From Antribacter gilvus (GTDB lineage Bacteria > Actinomycetota > Actinomycetes > Actinomycetales > Cellulomonadaceae): 64,000 nt of DNA. The notes below the pieces were generated by a model. That model saw only the letters and a list, made by a program, of their open reading frames with translations. It searched no databases and was not told where the DNA came from. The translations under genes were made by a program, and so were the position numbers. The stretch is taken from assembly GCF_003946865.1 (NCBI RefSeq), contig NZ_QXTH01000005.1, forward strand, positions 186,001 through 250,000, read 5' to 3'. Shown here in pieces: positions 57,737 through 64,000 of this stretch (position 1 is its first letter; the number at the start of each line of letters is the position of its first letter).

Positions 57737-58381
57737 ATGGTGCGCGCAGTGGTGTTCGACGTCGGTGAGACCCTGATCGACGAGACCCGGATCTGGACCC
57801 GGTGGGCCCAGCGGCTCGGTCTCCCTGCCATGACGTTCCTCGGGGTGCTCGGCGGGTGCGCGGCCCTGGACCGGCCCCACCGGGACGCCTTCGAGATCGT
57901 GCGGCCGGGTTTCGACCTGGAGGCGGAGATGGACCGCTGGGCGCTGGACGACCCGCACGGCCTGCGCACCGGCTTCGACGCCGAGGACCTCTACCCCGAC
58001 GTACGCCCGGCGCTGGCCGCCCTCCGGGAGTCGGGGCTCGGCGTCGTCGTCGCGGGCAACCAGCCGCCCGAGGCGCGGGCCGCGCTGGAGGCGATGGACC
58101 TGCCCGTGGACGCGATCCGCACCTCCGACGAGTGGGGCGTGCAGAAGCCGGACCCGGCGTTCTTCGCGAAGGTCGCCGAGCTGGCCGGGCTCGACCCGAC
58201 CGAGATCGCCTACGTGGGCGACCGCCTGGACAACGACGTGCTGCCCGCCGCCGACGCCGGGATGCGCCCGATCCTGATCCGCCGGGGGCCGTGGGGCTAC
58301 CTCCATGCCGAGCGCCCCGACGCCGCCCGGGCCACGCTGATCGACTCCCTGACGGAGCTTCCGGCCCTGCTCGCGCGCTGA
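57737..58381 (+). CDS. HAD family hydrolase
   Basis: A 214-residue haloacid-dehalogenase-like phosphatase. Motif I is FDVGETLIDE (Asp8; the usual second Asp is replaced by Gly, giving the DxGET variant), motif II is in VVVAGNQPP, motif III is the Lys in WGVQKPDPAFF (near residue 137), and motif IV is YVGDRLDNDVLPAADAGM. A cap region lies between residues 15 and 90. The substrate, probably a phosphate ester, is not predictable. A leaderless-type -10 box is present. Follows palindrome A7. Confidence 0.88.
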   Translation: MVRAVVFDVGETLIDETRIWTRWAQRLGLPAMTFLGVLGGCAALDRPHRDAFEIVRPGFDLEAEMDRWALDDPHGLRTGFDAEDLYPDVRPALAALRESGLGVVVAGNQPPEARAALEAMDLPVDAIRTSDEWGVQKPDPAFFAKVAELAGLDPTEIAYVGDRLDNDVLPAADAGMRPILIRRGPWGYLHAERPDAARATLIDSLTELPALLAR

Positions 58382-58391
58382 GGCGCGTGGG

Positions 58392-58397
58392 TAGTGT
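58392..58397 (+). promoter_or_regulatory. -10 element of a leaderless transcript
   Basis: TAGTGT ends six bases before the ATG at 58404. Confidence 0.45.
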
Positions 58398-58403
58398 GAG
58401 GCC

Positions 58404-59597
58404 ATGTCCGAGGCGACGCACCGCATCGAGCCGTTCCTCCAGCAGACCGACCCGGCAGCGCTCGACGACCTGCGCGCACGTCTCCGGGCGACCCGCTGGG
58501 TGGACGCCCCGGAGGACGCCGGCTGGTCGCTCGGCACCGACGCCGACTCCCTCCGTGAGCTCGTCACCTACTGGGCCGACGAGTTCGACTGGGCGGCACA
58601 GGAGTCGGCCCTCGCCCGGCTCCCCCGCTACCGCGTCGCGGTCGGCGGGCTCGGCGTCCACGTGGTGCACGCGCGGGCGGCGACGCCGTCGGGCACATCC
58701 TCGGGCGCATCCTCGGGCGCGGCCGGGCGCACCTTCCCGCTGATCCTCAGCCACGGTTGGCCCGACTCGTTCTGGCGCTACACCAAGGTGATCCCGCTCC
58801 TCACCGATCCCGGGGCGCACGGCGCCGACCCCGCGGACGCGTTCGACGTCGTCGTGCCAGACATGCCGGGCTTCGGGTACTCCGACCGTCCGGCCCGGCC
58901 GCTCGACTCGATCGCCGTCGCGGGCCTGTGGGCCGAGCTCATGAGCACGCTCGGCTACGAGCGGTTCGGCGCCGCGGGAGGCGACCTGGGGAGCCACGTC
59001 AGCCGCTATCTGGCCCTGGACCACCCCGACCGGGTCGTGGCGGTCCACCGCACGGACGCGGGACTGCCCGTCCCCCTGGGCGACCCCGCGAACCTCTCCC
59101 CCGAGGAGCGGGCGTGGTTCGACGCCGTCGCGGCGTGGGGGGCGACGGAGGGCGCGTACGGCGCGATGCACCGGACCAAGCCGCAGACCGCCGCGGCCGG
59201 GCTCAACGACTCGCCGGCCGGTCTCGCGGCGTGGGTCGTCGAGAAGCTGCAGGCGTGGAGCGACCGCGGCCTCGAGTCGTTCACGAAGGACGAGATCCTC
59301 ACCAACCTCACGATCTACTGGCTGACGGGCACGATCGGGTCGTCGATGCGCATGTACAGCGCGAACGGGGCGATCCCGCCCGAGCAGCTCGCCCGCCGGG
59401 TGGAGACCCCCTCCGGCTTCGCCATCTTCCCGGGCGACGTGGTGCGGCCGCCCCGGGCCTGGCTCGAGCGCACGGCGAACGTGGTCCGGGCGACCGAGCC
59501 GCCGCGCGGCGGGCACTTCGCGCCGTTCGAGGAGCCCGAGCTCTACGCGCAGGAGCTGCGGGAGTTCTTCCGCCCGTTCCGGGAGAAGGCGGACTGA
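58404..59597 (+). CDS. Epoxide hydrolase family protein (EHN domain + alpha/beta hydrolase)
   Basis: A 397-residue protein of the microsomal epoxide hydrolase type. Residues about 5-105 are the EHN N-terminal domain (LDDLRARLRATRWVDAPEDAGWSLGTDADSLRELVTYWADEFDW). The alpha/beta hydrolase core has SHGWPDSFWRYTKVIPLL, VVPDMPGFGYSDRP, the Asp nucleophile in GAAGGDLGSHVSRYLAL (near residue 194), and RGGHFAPFEEPE with the catalytic His near 370. A GTSSGASSGAAG insert near residue 95 arises from a short tandem repeat (GGGCRCATCCTC, 58691-58716). Likely converts an epoxide to a diol. Confidence 0.9.
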   Translation: MSEATHRIEPFLQQTDPAALDDLRARLRATRWVDAPEDAGWSLGTDADSLRELVTYWADEFDWAAQESALARLPRYRVAVGGLGVHVVHARAATPSGTSSGASSGAAGRTFPLILSHGWPDSFWRYTKVIPLLTDPGAHGADPADAFDVVVPDMPGFGYSDRPARPLDSIAVAGLWAELMSTLGYERFGAAGGDLGSHVSRYLALDHPDRVVAVHRTDAGLPVPLGDPANLSPEERAWFDAVAAWGATEGAYGAMHRTKPQTAAAGLNDSPAGLAAWVVEKLQAWSDRGLESFTKDEILTNLTIYWLTGTIGSSMRMYSANGAIPPEQLARRVETPSGFAIFPGDVVRPPRAWLERTANVVRATEPPRGGHFAPFEEPELYAQELREFFRPFREKAD

Positions 59598-59619
59598 CCC
59601 ACAGCAGCGGCCCAAGCCG

Positions 59620-60297
59620 TCACGCGTTCGCGGCGATCAGCGCCTCCAGCGCGGTCCGCGCAGCCGTCGTCGTGGCATCGTCCGCGGTGATCTCCGGGTC
59701 GACGAGCAGGATCGAGCTGTAGACACCGTCGAGGCACGCCTGGGAGGTGATCCCCTGCGGCTCCTCCTTGTTCGGGAGGTAGTTGACGACGGTCGTCACC
59801 CCAGGCTCGTAGCCGGAGAACTCCGCCGTCAAGGAGAACAGCTCACACGCAGACGCCCCGTCGACCTCGCCCGACGCGAGGAGTGCCGAAGCGTCGTCCA
59901 GGCGCTGCTGGTCCTCGGGCCCGAGTGCACCGGAGGTCCGCACCTGCTCGATCAGTGCGGGGAGCGCCTTGGCCCACTCGCTCGCGGGCGCCTGTGACAC
60001 CTGGACGCCGGGCGCACCCGTCCCCCACTGGCAGGCGGGCAGCCCTCCCACCGTTGTCTCCTGGTGGGTGTCGAGCGGGACGCCCGCGAGCGCCGCGACC
60101 GCCTCGGCGCCGAGCAGGTCGCACGGGCCGGCACCCACCGGCGAGGCGGAGGGGGAAGCAACCTCCGTCGCCGGCGCACTGCTCGGCGCGGCCGAGTCGT
60201 CCGTCGACGCATTCGGTGAGGCACCGGTGGAGCACGATCCGAGGACCAGGAGAGCGAGCACAGCGACGAGGGAGGAGGTCGTCCGGGAAGCAGTCAC
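59620..60297 (-). CDS. DUF3558-like lipoprotein
   Basis: A 225-residue exported lipoprotein with signal TTSSLVAVLALLVLGSCSTG (lipobox LGSC) and a Ser/Pro/Ala-rich linker (STDDSAAPSSAPATEVASPSASP). The mature domain (~55-225) has CDLLGAEAVAALAGVP, LPACQWGTGAPGVQVS, ASACELFSLTAEFSGY and ITSQACLDGVYSSILL, which fits the DUF3558 family, with four Cys able to form two disulphides. The GTG at 60297 was chosen; a GTG 15 bases upstream is equally open and neither has a good ribosome binding site. Role unknown. Convergent with the epoxide hydrolase gene. Confidence 0.78.
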   Translation of the reverse strand: MTASRTTSSLVAVLALLVLGSCSTGASPNASTDDSAAPSSAPATEVASPSASPVGAGPCDLLGAEAVAALAGVPLDTHQETTVGGLPACQWGTGAPGVQVSQAPASEWAKALPALIEQVRTSGALGPEDQQRLDDASALLASGEVDGASACELFSLTAEFSGYEPGVTTVVNYLPNKEEPQGITSQACLDGVYSSILLVDPEITADDATTTAARTALEALIAANA

Positions 60298-60378
60298 GCC
60301 GCATCCAACCACACCCCGACGACCGCCCGGGGCGTAGCCTCTCAGGACCGACCATCACGGACGACGACCGGAGCGACC

Positions 60379-60726
60379 ATGACGAACATCGAACTCCTGA
60401 CCGACGCCCACCAGACCACGGCGCTCGCCTCGCCCAACGGGCGCAGCACGGAGGTGGTCCTGCACGACGGACCGCTGCGCCAGTCGATCCTCGCCCTCAA
60501 GGCGGGGGTGGAGCTCGGCGAGCACAACGCGCCGCCGGCTGCGTCCATCCTCGTCCTGCGGGGACGCGTCCGGGTCACGGCGCTGGACGGCGACGAGGAG
60601 ATCGGTCCTGGCGAGCTGCGCGCCCTGACCCACGAGCGCCACGGTGTTCTCGCTCTGGAGGACTGCGCCTTCTTCCTCACGACGGTCACGAGCATCCCGC
60701 GGCACGTCGAGGCCACGAGGCACTGA
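60379..60726 (+). CDS. Small cupin-domain protein
   Basis: A 115-residue single cupin. LALKAGVELGEHNAPPAASILVLRGRVRVTALDGDEEIGPGELRALTHERHGVLALEDCAFFLTTV follows the conserved cupin order of two motifs, with His ligands in ELGEHNAPPA and in the second motif (HERHGVLA). The expected metal ligands are only partly present, so enzymatic activity is uncertain. The gene ends three bases before the end of the SARP gene on the other strand. Confidence 0.85.
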   Translation: MTNIELLTDAHQTTALASPNGRSTEVVLHDGPLRQSILALKAGVELGEHNAPPAASILVLRGRVRVTALDGDEEIGPGELRALTHERHGVLALEDCAFFLTTVTSIPRHVEATRH

Positions 60727-60729
60727 GGA

Positions 60730-62523
60730 TCAGGCCTCCTGCAGCTGTGCGGCCAAGGCCGGGTTGTCGACCTGGCCGACCAGCGCAGCGGCGATCTCCC
60801 GGGCCCCAGGAGTGCCGAGCCGGACCCGCTGCAGTGCCGCGCGAGCCTGGAACTCTCGCATCCGATGCCGGGAGCTGATCGCCTCCAGCTCGCCGACCCA
60901 GGCGGCGGCTGCCGGCGCGCCCGCATCGATGGCCACCGTGTTGCGCGCCTCCTCGGCGTACGCGGAGAACCACACGTAGGCGTCCGGCAGCCGCAGGCAC
61001 GCCCGCGGCGCGTCACCGAGGAGCTCGAGGCCACGCCCCAGGTCACCACGCCGCACGGCCACCATCCCGGCACCCCGTTGGGCGTGGCCCTCCCAGCACG
61101 GGTCACCCAGCTGGTGACCCAGGGCGTACGCCGACTCGAACGCCTCCTCCGCCGCGTCCACGTCTCCGGTGGCCAGCTTCACCTCACCGAGCAGAGTCTG
61201 GGGGTACGGCCGGAAGGCGATCCAGCCCTCGTCGCGGATCAGGTCCAACGACCGCTCCAGGTGCGGGGCGGCGTCGTCCCACTCCTCCCGCTGGATCAGC
61301 AGCCGCCCGATGGTGGCGTGCGCGAACGCGGCGCAGCGACGGTCAGCCGCCTCGGTCGCCGCGGACAGGGCACGGTCGAGGTGCGCGCGAGCCGTCGCGT
61401 GCCGGCCGAGGTCTGTGCTCGCCTTGCCGACGAACAGCTCGACCCACGCGAGCTGGCGCAGGTCGGTGGCCAGCGCTCGCGCCTCGTGGAGCCTCGTGAG
61501 GGACCGGTCGTACTGGCCCCGGAGCAGCGCGATGTAGCCGAGCTCCCGCTTGGCCGTGCAGGCCAGAGCCCGCTCCCCTGCGTCGAGGGCCAGCTCCGCG
61601 CCCTCCACGAGCACGGCGGCACCCTCCTCGTCGGTACCCCGCGCGGCGTGGACCAGAGCGCTCCCGAGGGTCACGAGGGTCCTGGCGAGGAGCGACGGGT
61701 CGCCCAGCGACCGGGCTTCCCAGGCAGCCCTGCGGAGGATGTCCAGGCCCGCCTCGGGGGCCCCCGCGTTGACGGCGGCCTCGCCCGACTCCAGGCGCGC
61801 GACGACCGTCGCCCGGCTCAGGGTCGACGCCGCGCCGAGCGACGGAGTGTCGAGCGCGGACCGCAGGATCCTTCCCACGTCCACGTTCAGCTCCCGGAGC
61901 ATCAGCTCCCGGCACGATCTCGCATGCTTCGCCGCCCGCGTCTCGTCACCGGCCGCCCGGAGCGCCAGGATGAACAGCACGTTCGCGTTCTCGTCCATCG
62001 GGTTCAGCTCCACCAGCCGGGTAGCGGCCCGCACGGCGGACTCCGGGTCGCCGCGCGCGAGGCGCGCCCGGGCGGCGTCCTGCAGAGCCCCGGCCGACGC
62101 CGCCTCCAGGAACCGGCGCTCCCCGTCCAGCCAGAGCTGGAAGCCGGGACTGCCGTCGAAGCTCATCCCCGCGAGCAGGGGAAGCCCCAGGCCTGCGACG
62201 TCCGCGGCTTCCACCCACGAGCCCCGTGTCACGAGGCGGACGTCGACGGTGGTGCTCGGGGAGAGGGTCACCGTGACCGGTTCACCGCCGATCGTCGCCC
62301 CCTCACCGAGCACCGCACGCAGGTGCGAGAGGTTCCACCGGAGCGCGCCCATCGGGTCGTCGGCATCGCCGAACAGCAGGTCGACGAGCCGCTGCCGTGG
62401 CACGGGCGCGTCAGCGCTGAGGAGGTAGGCGAGCAGGCCCCACGCCTTGCGCCCGCGGACGTGCACGCCGTCGCCGCCGGCCTCGACGGCGGGCTGCCCC
62501 AGGAGCCGGATCGTCAGTGGCAT
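60730..62523 (-). CDS. SARP/BTAD-type transcriptional activator with TPR domain
   Basis: A 597-residue regulator. Residues 1-95 are an OmpR-type winged helix (IRLLGQPAVEAGGDGVHVRGRKAWGLLAYLLSADAPVPRQRLVDLLFGDADDPMGALRWNLSHLRAVLG). Residues about 100-245 are the BTAD region (ASAGALQDAARARLARGDPESAVRAATRLVELNPMDENANVLFILALRAAGDETRAAKHARSCRELMLRELNVD). Residues about 255-560 form TPR-like helical repeats. There is no NB-ARC ATPase domain between them. SARPs activate antibiotic or stress genes; the target here is not evident. A tautomerase gene on the same strand lies 100 bases upstream. Confidence 0.9.
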   Translation of the reverse strand: MPLTIRLLGQPAVEAGGDGVHVRGRKAWGLLAYLLSADAPVPRQRLVDLLFGDADDPMGALRWNLSHLRAVLGEGATIGGEPVTVTLSPSTTVDVRLVTRGSWVEAADVAGLGLPLLAGMSFDGSPGFQLWLDGERRFLEAASAGALQDAARARLARGDPESAVRAATRLVELNPMDENANVLFILALRAAGDETRAAKHARSCRELMLRELNVDVGRILRSALDTPSLGAASTLSRATVVARLESGEAAVNAGAPEAGLDILRRAAWEARSLGDPSLLARTLVTLGSALVHAARGTDEEGAAVLVEGAELALDAGERALACTAKRELGYIALLRGQYDRSLTRLHEARALATDLRQLAWVELFVGKASTDLGRHATARAHLDRALSAATEAADRRCAAFAHATIGRLLIQREEWDDAAPHLERSLDLIRDEGWIAFRPYPQTLLGEVKLATGDVDAAEEAFESAYALGHQLGDPCWEGHAQRGAGMVAVRRGDLGRGLELLGDAPRACLRLPDAYVWFSAYAEEARNTVAIDAGAPAAAAWVGELEAISSRHRMREFQARAALQRVRLGTPGAREIAAALVGQVDNPALAAQLQEA

Positions 62524-62623
62524 GTGGTCTCCAGATCGCGCGCTCCTGCGAGCATGGCACTCCCGGATCAGCCCGACAAGCCGCTCGGACGGCGACGGCG
62601 CACAGGTCCGCGGGCCTGCATCC

Positions 62624-62848
62624 TCAGACGCTCACTCCCGCGGCAAGGGCGTGAACGTCGGCCGTGGTGAGCGCGTTGCCGGCGATCCCCCAGTCGCCGC
62701 TCGCCACCTCGTGGATGACGCACCAGGTGACAGGGCGCATGTTCTCGCCCTCGATCTCGACCATCGCGTCGGTGAGCCTGCTGATGATGTCCCGCTTCTG
62801 CGCGGGGGTGAAGACGTCCTTGATCACGTTGACCTGGATGAGCGGCAT
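62624..62848 (-). CDS. 4-oxalocrotonate tautomerase family protein
   Basis: A 74-residue tautomerase-fold protein. [48 protein letters not shown] fits the 4-OT family; Pro1 after Met removal is the general base. The usual Arg39 region is represented by EGENMRP. Substrate unknown. The ATG has AAGGGAA upstream. May be transcribed with the SARP gene, but the 100-base gap makes this uncertain. Confidence 0.88.
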   Translation of the reverse strand: MPLIQVNVIKDVFTPAQKRDIISRLTDAMVEIEGENMRPVTWCVIHEVASGDWGIAGNALTTADVHALAAGVSV

Positions 62849-62952
62849 CGGAGTTCCCTTTCGCGGATCGCCGTGCTCCGGGTGGGGCTGGCGGGTTCCA
62901 CGACCGTGTCAGCCGGACGTGTGACGAGGCGTGTGACCGGGGTCCGGGGCTC

Positions 62953-62977
62953 AGGCCCGGGTCTCAGATCCGGGCCT
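62953..62977. terminator. Hairpin at the 3' end of the metallophosphoesterase gene
   Basis: AGGCCCGG (62953-62960) and CCGGGCCT (62970-62977) form a perfect 8-bp stem with a 9-base loop; the right arm touches the TGA stop of the metallophosphoesterase gene (minus strand). Likely a terminator. Confidence 0.5.
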
Positions 62978-63609
62978 CAGGCCCAGGGCAGGGGTGCCAG
63001 GTCCTGGGGGCCGGCGTCGATCAGGTCGGCGAGGGTCTGGGCGGGCACGGGCCGGCCGCCCCAGGCGTCGACGCCGACGTTGAGCTGGCGACCGCGCTGG
63101 CGCCACGTGGTGTGCACGTGGCCGTGGACGACCCAGCCGCCGTCGTCGAAGGGGCGGTACTCCGTGTAGCGGTCGGCGCCGTGCGAGTCGCCCTCAAAGG
63201 GGAAGTGCGACACGGCCGCCGTGCCGCCCGCGAGCTCGAAGCGGACCGGCTCGTCGAGGACCTCGGCGAAGCCTGCCGCGAGGTACCGGTCCTTGGCCTC
63301 GGCGATCCGCGCGTCGCGGGTCTCGCCGGACGCCTTGCGGATCCGGGGATCGCCGACCCAGCAGCGGTCGTGGTTGCCGGGGACCAGGAGCTTGCGGCCC
63401 GCGAGCCGCCCGATCCAGGCGAGCGACTCGTCCAGCGCGCCGAGGGCGACGTCACCGAGGACCCAGACGGTGTCGTCGTCGGTGACCGTCTCGTTCCAGA
63501 GCTCCGCGAGGCGGGCGTTCATCTGCGGCACTCCGGAGAAGGGCCGGTCGCAGAACCGGATGATGTTGAGGTGTCCGAGGTGCAGGTCGGACGTGAAATA
63601 GGTCGTCAT
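62977..63609 (-). CDS. Calcineurin-type metallophosphoesterase
   Basis: A 210-residue phosphoesterase. TYFTSDLHLGHLNIIRF is the DxH motif, VWVLGDVALG the GDV block, LLVPGNHDRCW the GNHD block, VSHFPFEGDSHG and VVHGHVHTTW supply the remaining His ligands of the two-metal site. This is the stand-alone YfcE/phosphatase-like group acting on phosphodiesters or phosphomonoesters, substrate unknown. The ATG at 63609 was preferred to a TTG 15 bases upstream. Confidence 0.9.
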   Translation of the reverse strand: MTTYFTSDLHLGHLNIIRFCDRPFSGVPQMNARLAELWNETVTDDDTVWVLGDVALGALDESLAWIGRLAGRKLLVPGNHDRCWVGDPRIRKASGETRDARIAEAKDRYLAAGFAEVLDEPVRFELAGGTAAVSHFPFEGDSHGADRYTEYRPFDDGGWVVHGHVHTTWRQRGRQLNVGVDAWGGRPVPAQTLADLIDAGPQDLAPLPWA

Positions 63610-63696
63610 GTCAGGGGTATTCAACAGGTGGTCGGGTGGGGGCGGAAGCCGGTTTGCGCAGGCAGGGGCTCACCAGCTCGCAACAGCCCTTCCCCG

Positions 63697-63717
63697 CCAT
63701 ATCGAAAAACGATATGG
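63697..63717. promoter_or_regulatory. Palindromic operator upstream of the truncated membrane protein gene
   Basis: CCATATCG (63697-63704) and CGATATGG (63710-63717) are perfect arms around five A bases. AT-rich ATATCG/CGATAT dyads occur in actinobacteria upstream of genes controlled by small HTH regulators (for instance PadR- or XRE-type). The site is eight bases before the ATG at 63726. Confidence 0.6.
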
Positions 63718-63725
63718 TGTGCGCC

Positions 63726-64000
63726 ATGACACAGCTCAGGTGGGTGAACTGGATCCGGCGCGTCGTCGTGATCGTCGGACTCGTGGCTGCCGTCGGAGGT
63801 GTCGGCTTCGCGATCAACGGCGCCACGCTTCCGCCGGTCGCCCCCGTACAGGTTCCCGTGACCCTCGACTCCGCGGGCTACCGCTACCTCGACATCGAGG
63901 TGACCGGAGCGGAACCGGCGGACGAGGTGTGGTTCGCGCCCGCTCGGGCGAGCTCGTTCACGCTCGCCGCTACGGGCGCCACCCGGTCCGAGCACTTCCT
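63726..64000 (+). CDS. Membrane protein of unknown function (truncated by the window end)
   Basis: The first 91 residues are visible. A short basic N-terminus (TQLRWVNWIRR) is followed by one transmembrane helix (VVVIVGLVAAVGGVGFAING) and an extracytoplasmic part (PVAPVQVPVTLDSAGYRYLDIEVTG...). No family is recognised from this part. Residues beyond 64000 may hold further helices, for example a DUF2975-like membrane domain. The palindromic operator suggests control by a small HTH regulator encoded downstream. Confidence 0.6.
   Translation, partial: MTQLRWVNWIRRVVVIVGLVAAVGGVGFAINGATLPPVAPVQVPVTLDSAGYRYLDIEVTGAEPADEVWFAPARASSFTLAATGATRSEHF

Overview
The window is about 74% GC, with gene starts at ATG/GTG, many four-base stop/start overlaps and frequent leaderless-type starts. 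Gene content (GH48 cellulase with CBM2, two GH127 enzymes, a GH114 lipoprotein, a desferrioxamine-type siderophore operon, an SARP regulator, an Lrp-controlled ornithine module) points to a plant-polysaccharide-degrading actinobacterium. A Micrococcales member near Promicromonosporaceae or Cellulomonadaceae is the best guess; this is an inference from gene content, not a phylogeny. No rRNA, tRNA, insertion sequence or CRISPR array was seen, so this reads as ordinary chromosome.

Layout. 1-6.2 kb: YciO-like protein, UDP-glucose pyrophosphorylase, a D-x-D-G-D repeat protein, a DUF1851 protein with a Gly/Tyr-rich tail, a DHFR-like reductase, and a divergent FMN split-barrel/MocR pair. 6.2-18.9 kb (minus strand): a seven-gene iron-regulated operon encoding lysine decarboxylase, N-hydroxylase, a fused acyltransferase/NIS synthetase, a penicillin-acylase homologue, a second acyltransferase and two ABC half-exporters, behind an IdeR/DmdR-type iron box. 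19-28.4 kb: small tail-anchored and disordered proteins, a small gene under a LexA-like box, hydrolases, a GNAT protein, an AbiEi-like protein, an amino-acid permease and an integral membrane protein. 28.5-44.4 kb: GH127, a LysR/class A beta-lactamase-like pair, a Tat-exported metallo-beta-lactamase-fold protein, an F420-reductase-like protein, DUF899, ribokinase, GH48, a GH114 lipoprotein and two tandem secreted CBM2 paralogues. 44.4-49.6 kb: Lrp/AsnC with a dimethylargininase-like enzyme and ornithine cyclodeaminase, a CHRD protein, a MarR/SDR pair, and an SMR exporter preceded by a guanidine-III riboswitch. 49.6-57.6 kb: a LacI-controlled glycan locus (GH127, sugar ABC importer, LacI, secreted (alpha/beta)8-like hydrolase with CBM35). 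57.7-64 kb: HAD, epoxide hydrolase, DUF3558 lipoprotein, cupin, SARP/TPR regulator, tautomerase, metallophosphoesterase, and a truncated membrane protein.

Three layers of structure are not explained by the genes. First, several families of long palindromes recur: family A seven times, B five times, C twice, plus a 58-bp perfect palindrome. They sit mostly at gene 3' ends and often supply the stop codon; two palindromic elements lie inside the acylase gene. Second, an ECF-type promoter, GATGAG-N16-CGTC, precedes a DHFR-like gene, two alpha/beta hydrolases and DUF899; in the first three the start codon follows the CGTC after exactly nine bases. Third, an AACCGRTT core typical of LacI-family operators precedes the LacI gene, the CBM35 enzyme gene, the GH48 gene and the CBM2 pair, suggesting one local polysaccharide regulon.
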